The position numbers and the translations under genes were made by a program. This document shows positions 44,931 through 54,454 of a DNA stretch of 64,000 nucleotides, in pieces. Positions within the stretch are counted from its first letter, which is position 1, and each line of letters begins with the position of its first letter. Source of the DNA: Alphaproteobacteria bacterium (lineage in GTDB: Bacteria; Pseudomonadota; Alphaproteobacteria; Micavibrionales; Micavibrionaceae); contig JADLAT010000003.1 in NCBI GenBank assembly GCA_020848095.1, forward strand, positions 1 to 64,000. The letters are read 5' to 3'. The notes beneath the pieces were generated by a model that saw nothing but the letters and a program-made list of their open reading frames with translations, was not told the DNA's origin and did not search any database.

Positions 44931-45749
44931 ATGACAGCTTTAATGAAGGGTAAAAAAGGCTTGGTTATGGGCGTGGCAAACGACCATTCGATAGCATGGG
45001 GAATGGCCAGAGCCTTGCATGGTGCGGGCGCTGAACTGGCTTTCACCTATCAGGGCGAAGCCTTCGGTAAACGCGTCAGGCCGCTGGCTGCGTCTTTAGG
45101 ATCGGAAATCCTCATTGATTGCGATGTGACTTCTGAGGATAGTCTGGACACTGTTTTTTCCACAATTGGGGATAAATGGGGCGATCTGGACTTTATCGTC
45201 CACGCCATCGCCTATTCGGATAAGAACGAGTTGCAGGGCCGGTATGTGGATACAACGCTGGATAATTTTCTGAAAACCATGCATATCTCCTGCTATTCCT
45301 TCACCTCCGTCATGCGCCGGGCGAAAGATCTCATGAAAAATGGCGGCAGCGCGGTAACGCTCAGCTATTACGGGGCGGAAAAGGTCATGCCCAATTACAA
45401 TGTCATGGGCGTGGCCAAAGCGGCGCTTGAGGCTTCAACCCGTTATCTCGCGGCTGATCTTGGCCCCGAAGGTGTACGTGTCAACGCCATTTCCGCCGGC
45501 CCTATGCGCACACTGGCTGGTGCGGTGATTGGCGGCGCCCGAAGAACATTCAAATACAATGTGCTAACCTCACCCATGCGCAGATCTGTCGAGCTTGATG
45601 AGCTTGGTGGCACAGGGCTTTATCTGCTTTCGGATATGTCCTCCGCCGTGACGGGGGAGGTTCATTACGTTGATTGCGGCTTTAACGCCATGGGCATGCC
45701 GCCGCATGACGTGTTGGATGAAATTGCAGGAAACGGTTCAAAGGAGTAG
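44931..45749 (+). CDS. fabI: Enoyl-ACP reductase (NADH)
   Basis: A 272-residue SDR-type FabI. NADH site GLVMGVANDHSIAWGMARAL; active-site segment SYYGAEKVMPNYNVMGVAKAALE with Tyr and Lys; RVNAISAGPMRTLAG follows. It performs the last step of fatty-acid elongation and is the target of triclosan in other bacteria. The fab cluster is A-B-(lprI)-I. Confidence 0.97.
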   Translation: MTALMKGKKGLVMGVANDHSIAWGMARALHGAGAELAFTYQGEAFGKRVRPLAASLGSEILIDCDVTSEDSLDTVFSTIGDKWGDLDFIVHAIAYSDKNELQGRYVDTTLDNFLKTMHISCYSFTSVMRRAKDLMKNGGSAVTLSYYGAEKVMPNYNVMGVAKAALEASTRYLAADLGPEGVRVNAISAGPMRTLAGAVIGGARRTFKYNVLTSPMRRSVELDELGGTGLYLLSDMSSAVTGEVHYVDCGFNAMGMPPHDVLDEIAGNGSKE

Positions 45750-45751
45750 GC

Positions 45752-46468
45752 GTGTCTTATAATCTGCACGATCGTTACCGTCGCCGCTCGAATGAAAGAA
45801 TGATGGCTTTCATCGTGGTTTTGACCATTTTATTCCTTTCTTTTGGCTTCGGCTTCTGGATTGGTGGACAAACGGCGGAGCAGCAAAATCGTTCGCTAAA
45901 GGCCAATTTTGATAATTTAAAGCTGGAAAAAGACAAGCTGCAGACCATGGCGACAGAACTGCGGGCAGAGGCACAAACGGCCAGAGCGCGTTATGAGCAG
46001 CTTCAAAGCACCTACGCAGAAATCCTGCCTGAAGGCCCGATGCAGGAGCTTGTCCTGATCCTCAAGCAGCAGCTCGATGAAGGGCGGGACCCCTCACGAC
46101 TATCCTTTCTGATCCGCTCAGCCCGCCCGCCGCGCAATTGCTCGGAGCCGGAAACCAAGCGTTTTATCGTCTCCACCCCGGCGTATCAGGGGCAGCACAG
46201 TGAAATCACCATTGCCGATGGCGCTTTGGTAATTAAGGGAACGGGCGCCTCCGCCGTTAATGCCTCCGGCAATCCCGAAGCCTGGTATGACCCTTCAAAG
46301 AAAGTCACAATTGAATTCACCGGACAGGGCGGAATCAAGGAAGTTAAGGAAGGCATCATGCCGATCACGCATTCCCTCGTTGTGGAGAATCGGGAATACC
46401 GGGTTTCAATTTCCGAAGGCGCGCGGTCTTTCGCCAAGGTCAGCTTCGATAGTTGCGATTATCCCTGA
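45752..46468 (+). CDS. Single-helix membrane protein with coiled coil, unknown
   Basis: A 238-residue protein. Basic N-terminus, a membrane helix at about residues 19-37, a Lys/Glu/Ala-rich coiled coil at ~40-90, then a soluble domain with two cysteines (NCSEPE and SFDSCDYP). The domain is probably periplasmic. It starts with GTG two bases after fabI, so it is likely translated with it. I know no family. Confidence 0.8.
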   Translation: MSYNLHDRYRRRSNERMMAFIVVLTILFLSFGFGFWIGGQTAEQQNRSLKANFDNLKLEKDKLQTMATELRAEAQTARARYEQLQSTYAEILPEGPMQELVLILKQQLDEGRDPSRLSFLIRSARPPRNCSEPETKRFIVSTPAYQGQHSEITIADGALVIKGTGASAVNASGNPEAWYDPSKKVTIEFTGQGGIKEVKEGIMPITHSLVVENREYRVSISEGARSFAKVSFDSCDYP

Positions 46469-46475
46469 TTGAACA

Positions 46476-47732
46476 CTATTCCAGCCGGATTTTTAAATTC
46501 TGCAGATCAATTTTTATGGCCCTTCCCGGCGGCACGCTCATAAGTGCTCTTCGGGCCGGATCAAGGATGAGCGTTGCGGAATCATAGCTCTCGGCGGCAT
46601 TGCGCTCATAGATAAAGGGCTGCCCTCCGCCGATAGCGCTAAGATTCAGCGTCTCATCAACGGGCCGTATGAGGAAAAAAAGCTCCGGCGTTTCGGGGCG
46701 CGGCGCAAGTTTAAAAACGATAGCGCCCTTATGCCCCTGAAACTCCGCCTCCATACTGGAGGATTGCCGCGCAGGGTCGGACAGGGCAGGGGGCACAAAC
46801 GGCAACATATCGTTGCTTTGCAGATAATCCAGCAAGACACCCGGCGTATCGCTATGTAAGCTCCCGTTGTAAGAAGAAAGATTTCTGAGATTCTCAAAGC
46901 TCAGCCCCAGCTCCAGCCCCTCAACACCGGCGGATTTTGCACCCGTAATCATGCGCGGCTGGCTAAAACTGCCATCCAGCGTTATGGCGCTGTTTTGCCA
47001 GGGCAGGCCCAGCAAACTTAAACCACCGGCCTGCAAATTTCCAATTATTTCCGATTCTTCAAATCTATCGCCCGTGACATTGATAAGACCGCTAATGCGC
47101 GTGGCCTTCAACGGCCCCAGATCAAATTTGGCCTGCCCGATTTCCGCGCCGGCCTGCCATATCCCCTCCGGCGTAACAACACCGGTAACACTGGCATCAT
47201 AGGTGAGCTGCTTTTGCGCGCCATCAAGCCTGGCCTCAAATTCATGGCCGTCATCGCCGGGCCGAATCTGCAGATCAAAACTTAAGCTGATACCGCCAAC
47301 CTCATGGCTCAAAAGGGCGATTTCCGCATCCTTGAAGGTTATTCTGATCTGGGCGGGCAGGGTGAGTTTTTCAAGAAAGGCCGGGTCCGGTTTGCGCCAG
47401 CCGGCAATATTAACCTGCAATCCGCTCAAAAGCTCCCCCGTAAGGGATAGGCCCTCTATCTCCATGCTTTTAATTGTTCCGCGCAAGCCATGCGAAATAT
47501 GAACTTTTTCAATGGTGCTGAATCCATCGGGGTCGAGCCGAATACTGTGGTAGGTTAATCCCGTCCATGTTTGCTCCGGCGCAGGCAGGATAACCCCGTC
47601 AAAGCCAAGGTTTTTCAGAACATGAGGAAGTATTTTCTCCGGGTCCGGAGCGGTAAAAACAAAATAACCCCCGGCAACAAGCAGCAGGCAGAGCGTGCCC
47701 GTAATCCATTTTTTTTTCAAAAATCTAAACAT
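46476..47732 (-). CDS. AsmA-like envelope protein, unknown
   Basis: A ~418-residue protein with one N-terminal membrane helix (residues ~10-24), the rest periplasmic and beta-rich with long runs of alternating hydrophobic residues. The start FLKKKWITGTLCLLLVAGGYFV and repeated beta segments suggest the AsmA/DUF2125 group of envelope lipid proteins; this is inferred from pattern. The ATG at 47732 has AAGG upstream; a TTG at 47753 adds seven residues. Convergent with the gene after fabI, adjacent to parE. Confidence 0.7.
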   Translation of the reverse strand: MFRFLKKKWITGTLCLLLVAGGYFVFTAPDPEKILPHVLKNLGFDGVILPAPEQTWTGLTYHSIRLDPDGFSTIEKVHISHGLRGTIKSMEIEGLSLTGELLSGLQVNIAGWRKPDPAFLEKLTLPAQIRITFKDAEIALLSHEVGGISLSFDLQIRPGDDGHEFEARLDGAQKQLTYDASVTGVVTPEGIWQAGAEIGQAKFDLGPLKATRISGLINVTGDRFEESEIIGNLQAGGLSLLGLPWQNSAITLDGSFSQPRMITGAKSAGVEGLELGLSFENLRNLSSYNGSLHSDTPGVLLDYLQSNDMLPFVPPALSDPARQSSSMEAEFQGHKGAIVFKLAPRPETPELFFLIRPVDETLNLSAIGGGQPFIYERNAAESYDSATLILDPARRALMSVPPGRAIKIDLQNLKIRLE

Positions 47733-47780
47733 GGATTGAGCCTTGGTAACCAAAACCCGCCTTTGCTGTGCGATGCCCCT

Positions 47781-49811
47781 CTAGACGTCGACATCGCTCG
47801 CAAACCGGGCGTTATCTTGAATGAACTGAAAACGCGGTTCTGCATTGCGACCCATCAGCCGCTCAACCAGATCGTCAATATCGGCTTGCGTCGGCACGGC
47901 TTCAAGCGGATTTGTATTTTCCAGATCAATCATCTCTGGCGATGCTTGCGCTTTATCCGGCAACATCACGCGCAGCAAAGTCCGGCTTTTGGGGTCCATA
48001 GTCGTTTCCTTGAGCTGTTTTGCGGGCATTTCGCCAAGCCCCTTAAAACGGCTGATTTCGACCTTTGATTTTCCTTTGAAAGTGCTGGCCAGCAATTCAT
48101 CTTTATGTGCATCATCCTTTGCATAGGCACTCAAATTCCCGCTCACCAGCCGATAAAGCGGCGGCTGCGCCAGATACAAATGACCATTCTCAATCAATGG
48201 CCGCATTTGGGAGAAGAAAAACGTAATGAGCAAGGCGGCAATATGCGCGCCGTCAACATCGGCGTCCGTCATGATGATAACCCGTTCGTAACGCAAGCGG
48301 GAAAGATCAAAGCTCTTGCCCGCGCCGCAGCCCAGAGCCTGCGTCAAATCCTGAATCTCCTGATTAGCCCGGATCTTATCGCTTGTGGCGCTGACCACGT
48401 TCAGGATTTTCCCGCGCAGAGGGAGTATCGCCTGCGTTTCGCGGTTACGGCCCTGTTTCGCGGAACCACCCGCAGAGTCACCCTCAACAATAAACATCTC
48501 GGTGTCCGTGGAATCTGTACGGCTGCAATCGGCAAGCTTACCGGGCAGGCGGAGCTTCTGCGTTGCGGATTTGCGAACCTGCTCACGCTCGCTCCTGCGG
48601 CGCTGCCGATCTTCCGCACGCTCAATAACGGCTTCAAGCAATTTGCTGGAGGAGGCCGGATCCTTGGAAAGCCAGAGATCAAAATGATCCTTTATCGCCG
48701 TATCAACCCATTTGGAAACCGGCGGGCTGGCGAGTTTTTCTTTGGTCTGTCCCTGAAACTGGGGGTCTTTAATAAAGACAGACAACAAAACCGCAGCATC
48801 ACTCATCACATCATCGGCTGTGATTATGGCCGTTTTCTTGTTGCCGGTCATCTCGCCATAGGCCCGCAGGCCCCGCGCCAGTGCCGTCCGAAGCCCGGTT
48901 TCATGCGTGCCGCCCATGGGCGTTGGAACGGTATTGCAATATGTGTGTGAAAACCCCTCTCCGCTCTGCGGCCAGGTAATGGCGTATTCAACTCGCCCCT
49001 CACCATCGGGCAGATCGGCTTTTCCGGCGAAGGGAGCCGGTATAATGGTGGCCCGGCCTTGCAGGGAATCCTCCAGATAATCCATCAACCCGTTAGGGAA
49101 GTGAAACACCGCCTCCGGCGTAACTTTGCTGTCGGCGGGAATAACAGACGGGTCACAGCGCCAGCGAATTTCCACGCCTGAATACAAATAGGCCTTGGCG
49201 CGCGCAATCTGGAAGAGCCAGCCGGGCTTAAACCGGGCTTTGCTTCCAAAAATCTCAGGATCAGGATGAAAGCACACCGTCGTTCCGCGCCTGTTGCTCA
49301 CCGCGCCCAGCCTCTCAAGCTTGGTGGTGGGGATACCGCGCGAAAATTCCTGACGGTAGAGCTGCTTATCACGGGCCACCTCAATCCACATACGGTCGGA
49401 CAGCGCGTTAACGACCGAACTGCCGACGCCATGCAAACCGCCCGAAGTGGCGTAAGCCTTGCCACTGAATTTTCCGCCGGAATGCAGCGTGGTCATAATG
49501 ACCTCAAGGGCCGATTTCCCCGGATATTTAGGATGCTCATCCACGGGAATCCCCCGGCCATTATCACGAATGGTCAGGGCGTAATCGGCATCCAGCGACA
49601 TTTCTATCCAATCGGCATGCCCGGCAACGGCCTCATCCATGGAGTTATCAAGAATTTCCCCGGCCAGATGGTGCAGGGCGCGATCGTCCGTTCCGCCGAT
49701 ATACATGCCGGGGCGCTTGCGAACAGGCTCCAGCCCTTCCAGTACCTCGATAGAGGACGCATCATAATTATCGGTCTTCGTGGCGGCATTGGCGGCGAAT
49801 AAATCAGGCAT
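47781..49811 (-). CDS. parE: DNA topoisomerase IV subunit B
   Basis: A 676-residue GHKL-ATPase/Toprim protein. ATPase: EILDNSMDEAVAGHA, DNGRGIPVDEH, GGLHGVGSSVVNALS; Toprim: EGDSAGGSAKQGRNRETQAILPLRGKILNV and DADVDGAHI. The length and the IPVDEHPK segment favour ParE over GyrB. With ParC it decatenates daughter chromosomes. parC is not in this window. Starts with ATG at 49811. Confidence 0.96.
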   Translation of the reverse strand: MPDLFAANAATKTDNYDASSIEVLEGLEPVRKRPGMYIGGTDDRALHHLAGEILDNSMDEAVAGHADWIEMSLDADYALTIRDNGRGIPVDEHPKYPGKSALEVIMTTLHSGGKFSGKAYATSGGLHGVGSSVVNALSDRMWIEVARDKQLYRQEFSRGIPTTKLERLGAVSNRRGTTVCFHPDPEIFGSKARFKPGWLFQIARAKAYLYSGVEIRWRCDPSVIPADSKVTPEAVFHFPNGLMDYLEDSLQGRATIIPAPFAGKADLPDGEGRVEYAITWPQSGEGFSHTYCNTVPTPMGGTHETGLRTALARGLRAYGEMTGNKKTAIITADDVMSDAAVLLSVFIKDPQFQGQTKEKLASPPVSKWVDTAIKDHFDLWLSKDPASSSKLLEAVIERAEDRQRRRSEREQVRKSATQKLRLPGKLADCSRTDSTDTEMFIVEGDSAGGSAKQGRNRETQAILPLRGKILNVVSATSDKIRANQEIQDLTQALGCGAGKSFDLSRLRYERVIIMTDADVDGAHIAALLITFFFSQMRPLIENGHLYLAQPPLYRLVSGNLSAYAKDDAHKDELLASTFKGKSKVEISRFKGLGEMPAKQLKETTMDPKSRTLLRVMLPDKAQASPEMIDLENTNPLEAVPTQADIDDLVERLMGRNAEPRFQFIQDNARFASDVDV

Positions 49812-49913
49812 AGGCGGCTCGCTAATCAGGCTTGCTTACGTTATAATAAAGGCTGTCTGGTTTCATATCACTAGCCGTATCAACTAGGAAAATCAAGGGT
49901 TACAACAAAGCGC

Positions 49914-50339
49914 ATGCCAAAAAATACAGAACAATCATTTGACAATCTTCAGGCCTGGCCTCCGGAGATCGAAGGGCGTGTCCCGACAATACGCGTAATT
50001 GCAATGCCTGCTGATGCCAATCCGGCGGGCGATATATTCGGCGGATGGATTCTCTCGGAAATGGATCTGGCCGGCTCGGCGCATGCGTATCGGTATGCCG
50101 GACAAAGGGTTGTTACGGTCGGGGTGCAGGCCATGACCTTCCATAAACCCGTCTTCATCGGCGATCAGGTCGGTTTTTACACATCCATAGAACGTGTCGG
50201 AAAGACATCCATCACCGTTAAAATAGAGAGCTGGGCTTTCCGGCGGGAGCATGGGCAGATCGAGAAAGTTACAGAAGGCCTGTTCACTTATGTTACAATT
50301 GATGAGAAGCGTCGTCCGGTATCAATAGCGGAGAGGTAG
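49914..50339 (+). CDS. Acyl-CoA thioesterase (YciA-like hotdog)
   Basis: A 141-residue single-hotdog thioesterase. The active-site helix has NPAGDIFGGWILSEMDLAGSAHA with the catalytic Asp, followed by MTFHKPVFIGDQVGFYTSIERVGKTSITV. It hydrolyses acyl-CoAs; the substrate range is not predictable. Divergent from parE. Confidence 0.92.
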   Translation: MPKNTEQSFDNLQAWPPEIEGRVPTIRVIAMPADANPAGDIFGGWILSEMDLAGSAHAYRYAGQRVVTVGVQAMTFHKPVFIGDQVGFYTSIERVGKTSITVKIESWAFRREHGQIEKVTEGLFTYVTIDEKRRPVSIAER

Positions 50340-50353
50340 GGGTTTTTTGAACA

Positions 50354-51592
50354 ATGAATAAGTTTTTGGCACTTTTGTTTCTGACTTTTGTTTTTATGCC
50401 GGGCTCGGCATCGGCACAGAAAATTATTGACCAGTTTAAGAAGCCTCTGCCGGAGGTGGCGGCTATGAAAACCGAAGATTTTCGGGCGGCAACAAAAACC
50501 ATTAAAGACAAACCGGGCGGCGACCCGGACCTTGAATATCTGATGCGCCTTCCCAAAGATTGGGAGCGCGCGGAGGTGAGCGGCTCTGACCAGTTTTCCC
50601 TTACGGAAAGAGTGCTTAGCGACGTTGCGAAATTCTACAGCCCTGCGCCGGCTTCTGCGCTGGGGGGCGGGCAGGACATTGCCGCCGCGGCGCGTGAAAC
50701 ACAATCATGGCTTTCGCGGGGAACCTCTTTGGTAGATCGGAGCTATCTCCTCATCCGGGTCAGCAAGCCCGGGCATACCATCACCGCACATGACTGGCTG
50801 ATACAGTATTTGCTCGCCAATAAATTCAACTTTCGCGGCATGGCCGCCTATGACGACAGCCATGCTGAAGTTTTGTACGTAAAGCTTGATAATAACGTCA
50901 GCTACGTGGTGCGCGGCGTGGTCTACATTAATGGGGGCAAGGTGATTTTTGCCGAATATTACATGCCCTATGAAAAATGGGAAGAAAGCAAGGTGCTGCA
51001 AGCGCAGGTCATGGACTCATTTGTCATGAAAAACCCGCGCGAAGGTGACTCCGAGATAATTAATACGCATCAATTTCTGGATGTGGACCAGGTGCGCTAT
51101 CCGCAAAGCTGGACTTTGAAAGTCATGCCCATCCGCTCGGTTGAGCGCATGCAGGCCAAGCTTTTCAACTTCGGCATTGCGATTGAAAATGAAAAAGAAA
51201 CCCAAAAGCTCAACGGGCGCATTGATGTAGATTTGATTTCCGTTTTCGTCGCCGAAGCTCTGGAAAACGAAACGGATCGCCATCGCCAGACACTGGCGGA
51301 TCAGGGGCTGATTCTGGGGGCGCAGATCGAAAAACCCGAAGACCTGGTTTATAATCCCAATTTTGATTTTGCCGAAACGACCGTTTACGAATCCAACGAT
51401 CAAACCCATAAACTGGTCGATTACGAATTTTGGATCACGGTGGCCTCAATGGGGGATTATTACTATTTCATAACACTGCTCACGCCCTCCAGAGACGGAG
51501 ATTACTTCCTCTGGGCGAAAAACAAGCAGCATTATAAAATCGTGGTGAACTCAATCTCTCCGCGGACAGACCTTAAAAAGGGTCAGGACTAG
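50354..51592 (+). CDS. Secreted protein of unknown function, 412 residues
   Basis: A signal peptide (residues 1-21, ending GSASA) is followed by a soluble domain with no membrane helix and no cysteine that I can see. Segments like YLMRLPKDWER, LIRVSKPGHTITAHDWLIQYLL and DYYYFITLLTPSRDGDYFLWAKNKQHYKIVVNSI look like an alpha/beta fold with surface strands. No family recognised. It starts 14 bases after the thioesterase gene and converges with glnA, whose stop it overlaps by four bases. Confidence 0.8.
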   Translation: MNKFLALLFLTFVFMPGSASAQKIIDQFKKPLPEVAAMKTEDFRAATKTIKDKPGGDPDLEYLMRLPKDWERAEVSGSDQFSLTERVLSDVAKFYSPAPASALGGGQDIAAAARETQSWLSRGTSLVDRSYLLIRVSKPGHTITAHDWLIQYLLANKFNFRGMAAYDDSHAEVLYVKLDNNVSYVVRGVVYINGGKVIFAEYYMPYEKWEESKVLQAQVMDSFVMKNPREGDSEIINTHQFLDVDQVRYPQSWTLKVMPIRSVERMQAKLFNFGIAIENEKETQKLNGRIDVDLISVFVAEALENETDRHRQTLADQGLILGAQIEKPEDLVYNPNFDFAETTVYESNDQTHKLVDYEFWITVASMGDYYYFITLLTPSRDGDYFLWAKNKQHYKIVVNSISPRTDLKKGQD

Positions 51593-53019
51593 ACGGAGTA
51601 ATACATCTTATACTCAATCGGGTGAACCATGCTCTCATAGGCTTCGTTTTCTTCCTCTTTCAACGCCAGATAGGCCTCGATCAGGTCTTCACTGAAAACG
51701 CCGCCCTTAAGAAGAAATGCATGATCCTCCCGCAAAGCCCGTATAGCGCCGCGCAAGGACCGGCATAGTGTTGGGATTCGTCCAAATTCATCCCGCGTGA
51801 GGTCGTGGATGTTCTTATCCGTGGCCTCCCCCGGATGGATTTTGTTTTCTATACCGTCCAGCCCGGCCATGGTCAGCGCTGCAAAAGCAAGATAGGGATT
51901 GGCCGCCGGATCGGGGAAGCGTATCTCAACGCGGCGCCCCTTTGGGGAGGCACTGGTGGGAATACGGCAGGCCGCAAGCCGGTTCCGGGCAGAGTAGGTA
52001 AGAAAAACCGGCGCTTCAAAGCCGGGAATAAGCCGTTTATAGCTGTTGGTCGTCGGGTTGGTAAACGCATTTAACGCGCGGGCATGGCGGATAATGCCGC
52101 CAATGTAATAAAGCGCGGTCTCTGAAAGGTCGGCGTAGGCATTGCCTGCAAATAGCGGCTTACCGCCTTTCCAGAGCGATTGATGCACATGCAGGCCCGA
52201 ACCACTGTCCCCGCAGAGAGGCTTGGGCATAAATGTCGCCGTCTTGCCATAGCTGTGGGCGACATTATGAACCGCATGCTTGTAAAGCTGAACGTTATCG
52301 GCGCTCTCGGTCAGGGTCGAATGCACAATCCCAAGCTCGCATTGTCCTGCGGCGACTTCATGATGGTGCTTTTCGACCGCAACCCCCATACCGTTCAAAA
52401 CGGTCAGCATCTCTCCACGGATATCGGAAAGGGAATCCACCGGCGCTTCGGGGAAATAACCACCGCCCAGAGCAGGGCGATGGCCCATATTGCCCGTGGG
52501 ATAATTGCGCCCGGCATTATAAGAACCTTCCTCCGTGTCGACCTTAAAGCCGACATGGTTCATCTCCACATTAATCTTCACATCATCAAAGATAAAAAAT
52601 TCCAGTTCCGGCCCGAAATAGGCCATATCCGCTATATCGCTGGATCTAAGGTGCTTCTCTGCGGCCTTCGCCACCGCTCTTGGGTCGCGGTTATAGATTT
52701 TGCCCGTCTTGGCATCCAGAACATCGCAAAACACCTTGAGCGTCTTTTGCGCGGCAAACGGGTCCAGCATAACGCGGCTGAGATCGGCCTTTAAAATCAT
52801 GTCCGAATCGTTAAAGGGCCGCCATCCGGCAAGCGAGGCCCCATCAAAAAATACGCCGCGCTCCAGCTTATATTCATCAATCGCACTGACATGCTCGCTC
52901 GTGTGATGCCACTTGCCGCGCAAATCTGTTATGTTCATGTCGAGAAACTGAATATCGTTATCCTGAAGATACTTTAAAAATTCAGCTGTATTCTTAAATT
53001 TGGGCGTTTGTGCGGACAC
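51589..53019 (-). CDS. glnA: Glutamine synthetase type I, lacking the adenylylation tyrosine
   Basis: A 476-residue GSI. Metal and substrate motifs: YFGPELEFFIFD, HHHEVAAGQCELG, GSGLHVHQSL, NPTTNSYKRLIPGFEAP, RFPDPAANPYLAFAA. It makes glutamine from glutamate and ammonia. Two deviations from E. coli GlnA: the tyrosine adenylylated by GlnE (KNLYDLP) is His405 (KNIHDLT), and the Asn of GDNGSG is Ser. Regulation by adenylylation is therefore not expected. I chose GTG 53019 with ACGAGG upstream because the upstream open frame runs through tRNA-His on the other strand. No glnB gene lies next to it. Confidence 0.95.
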   Translation of the reverse strand: MSAQTPKFKNTAEFLKYLQDNDIQFLDMNITDLRGKWHHTSEHVSAIDEYKLERGVFFDGASLAGWRPFNDSDMILKADLSRVMLDPFAAQKTLKVFCDVLDAKTGKIYNRDPRAVAKAAEKHLRSSDIADMAYFGPELEFFIFDDVKINVEMNHVGFKVDTEEGSYNAGRNYPTGNMGHRPALGGGYFPEAPVDSLSDIRGEMLTVLNGMGVAVEKHHHEVAAGQCELGIVHSTLTESADNVQLYKHAVHNVAHSYGKTATFMPKPLCGDSGSGLHVHQSLWKGGKPLFAGNAYADLSETALYYIGGIIRHARALNAFTNPTTNSYKRLIPGFEAPVFLTYSARNRLAACRIPTSASPKGRRVEIRFPDPAANPYLAFAALTMAGLDGIENKIHPGEATDKNIHDLTRDEFGRIPTLCRSLRGAIRALREDHAFLLKGGVFSEDLIEAYLALKEEENEAYESMVHPIEYKMYYSV

Positions 53020-53120
53020 TGCGCGAACCTCGTAAAAATTTTCACTAAAAACAAACAGAAAAACTTGACCAGAGCTATCATAAACATATAGAGAAGACAA
53101 TCCGGTTTGACTATCCATGT

Positions 53121-53197
53121 GGCGGCCGTAGCTCAGTTGGTAGAGCGCTCGGTTGTGGTCCGAGTTGTCGCGGGTTCGAGCCCCGTCGGTCGCCCCA
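53121..53197 (+). tRNA. tRNA-His (anticodon GTG)
   Basis: Complete cloverleaf with encoded CCA and the extra G(-1) at 53121 opposite C73, specific for histidine tRNA. Acceptor GCGGCCG pairs with CGGTCGC; anticodon loop TTGTGGT. It lies divergent from glnA. Confidence 0.95.
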
Positions 53198-53299
53198 TTT
53201 TCTTCCTCGATATGAATAATATGACGAAGAATCCCTGACGCACAGAACGCGTCTGAAATAAAACTTGCTGCGTCTTTCGAATTCTTGCTTGAGGAAACT

Positions 53300-54370
53300 A
53301 TGAAGAAAATCGCCTTTTGCAGTGTGGCGCTACTGCTTGCCTCCTGCGCAACGCCCTCCACAATTTCCCCCGAAGGCAACGCAGCTGAAATAGAGCAGGA
53401 GGCCTATGTTCAAAATGAATTGGCGCTCTCCAGAGGTCTCGAAGAAAACCGCCGCATTCAAGATACGGCCTACCCTATACTCATCGCTAATGCGGAACTG
53501 TGCAGCGAACGGGGCTATTCAACGGGGCTGAGTTTTGCAAACGCGGGAAGTATTGACAAAAAATTCAGAGAAGCCGCCCAAAGTAAATTTGGCATCGGTA
53601 AAAATGCGCAGGTCATAGGCGTAACCAAAAACTCCCCGGCGGCGAAGGCCGGGATAGCCGTGGGCGATATGATACTGGCGGTGGGCGGTACGACTATTCC
53701 GGGCGGGCCGCGCGCAATCAAGGCGATTGATAAGGCCGTTAAAGCTGAGCAGACCCCCGATCTGACGATGAGCTTTGAGCGTAAGGGGAAACGATTTTCG
53801 AAAACCGTGCACCGGGCGGATATCTGCGATTACGGCGTAATCTACGATCTGAACAGTCCTGAGATCAATGCCTATGCGGATGGAAAGAATATTATAATAA
53901 CGCGCGGAATGCTTAGATTTACCGAGACGGATACGGAGCTTGCTCTGGTCATCTCCCATGAGATTGCCCATAACGCGATGGAACATTCCGATAAGAAAAA
54001 TCAAAATGCGGCGGTTGCGGGAATCGCAGGTCTCGCACTCGAAGTTCTTGTCGCTGCGGCAGGGGGGCAGCCCGACGGATCGCTCACAAGGGATGCCATG
54101 AATGTTGGCGCGGGAGCCTATAGCGTCTCTTTTGAGAGAGAGGCGGATTACGTCGGCATGTATTTCATGGAACGCGCCGGCTACAAAACAGATGGTGTCG
54201 CCAATTTCTGGCGGCGCATGGCTTCCGAGATTGATTCTGGCGCCATAAAGAACGGGGGAAGCCACCCATCATCACCTGAGAGATTTTTAACGATTGATAA
54301 AACGTATAAGGAAATAAAAAATAAAAAGGCGGCAGGATTGCCCTTAATGCCCGAAGTCAAAACGCGCTAA
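53300..54370 (+). CDS. PDZ-M48 metalloprotease lipoprotein
   Basis: A 356-residue protein. Lipobox LASC with Cys16 after a short signal; PDZ domain at residues ~95-170 (IGVTKNSPAAKAGIAVGDMILAVGG); zinc motif HEIAH at residues 220-224 and the third ligand in EREAD (279-283). Acts in the periplasm, attached to a membrane, probably in envelope quality control like the YcaL/BepA-LoiP group. The ATG at 53300 follows GAGGA; an in-frame TTG at 53285 would spoil the signal peptide. Confidence 0.9.
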   Translation: MKKIAFCSVALLLASCATPSTISPEGNAAEIEQEAYVQNELALSRGLEENRRIQDTAYPILIANAELCSERGYSTGLSFANAGSIDKKFREAAQSKFGIGKNAQVIGVTKNSPAAKAGIAVGDMILAVGGTTIPGGPRAIKAIDKAVKAEQTPDLTMSFERKGKRFSKTVHRADICDYGVIYDLNSPEINAYADGKNIIITRGMLRFTETDTELALVISHEIAHNAMEHSDKKNQNAAVAGIAGLALEVLVAAAGGQPDGSLTRDAMNVGAGAYSVSFEREADYVGMYFMERAGYKTDGVANFWRRMASEIDSGAIKNGGSHPSSPERFLTIDKTYKEIKNKKAAGLPLMPEVKTR

Positions 54371-54387
54371 TGCGCTCGCCAGCAAAC

Positions 54388-54424
54388 AAAAAAAGGTCCG
54401 GAGATCTTTTCAGATGCTCCGGAC
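54388..54424 (-). terminator. Rho-independent terminator on the minus strand
   Basis: Stem GTCCGGAG/CTCCGGAC of eight pairs with an inner ATCT-GAAA-AGAT hairpin (tetraloop GAAA), one bulged C, followed on the minus strand by CC and seven T. Confidence 0.85.
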
Positions 54425-54448
54425 AAACGGCGGTAATAGAGGGTGTGT
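54388..54448 (-). ncRNA. Candidate ~60-nt small RNA
   Basis: On the minus strand a sigma-70-like promoter is followed at the right distance by a ~25-base single-stranded stretch beginning ACACACCCTCTATTACC, then a strong hairpin and seven T. The predicted RNA is about 60 nt. The CCCTC stretch is complementary to a ribosome binding site, as in many regulatory RNAs. No minus-strand gene upstream needs this terminator. I cannot assign a known RNA family. Confidence 0.5.
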
Positions 54449-54454
54449 GCCTAT

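Noticed and set aside
52990..53379. N-terminal extension of glutamine synthetase (frame open to 53379)
   Set aside because: It would run through tRNA-His and has no GS similarity; GTG 53019 with a good ribosome binding site gives the normal length.
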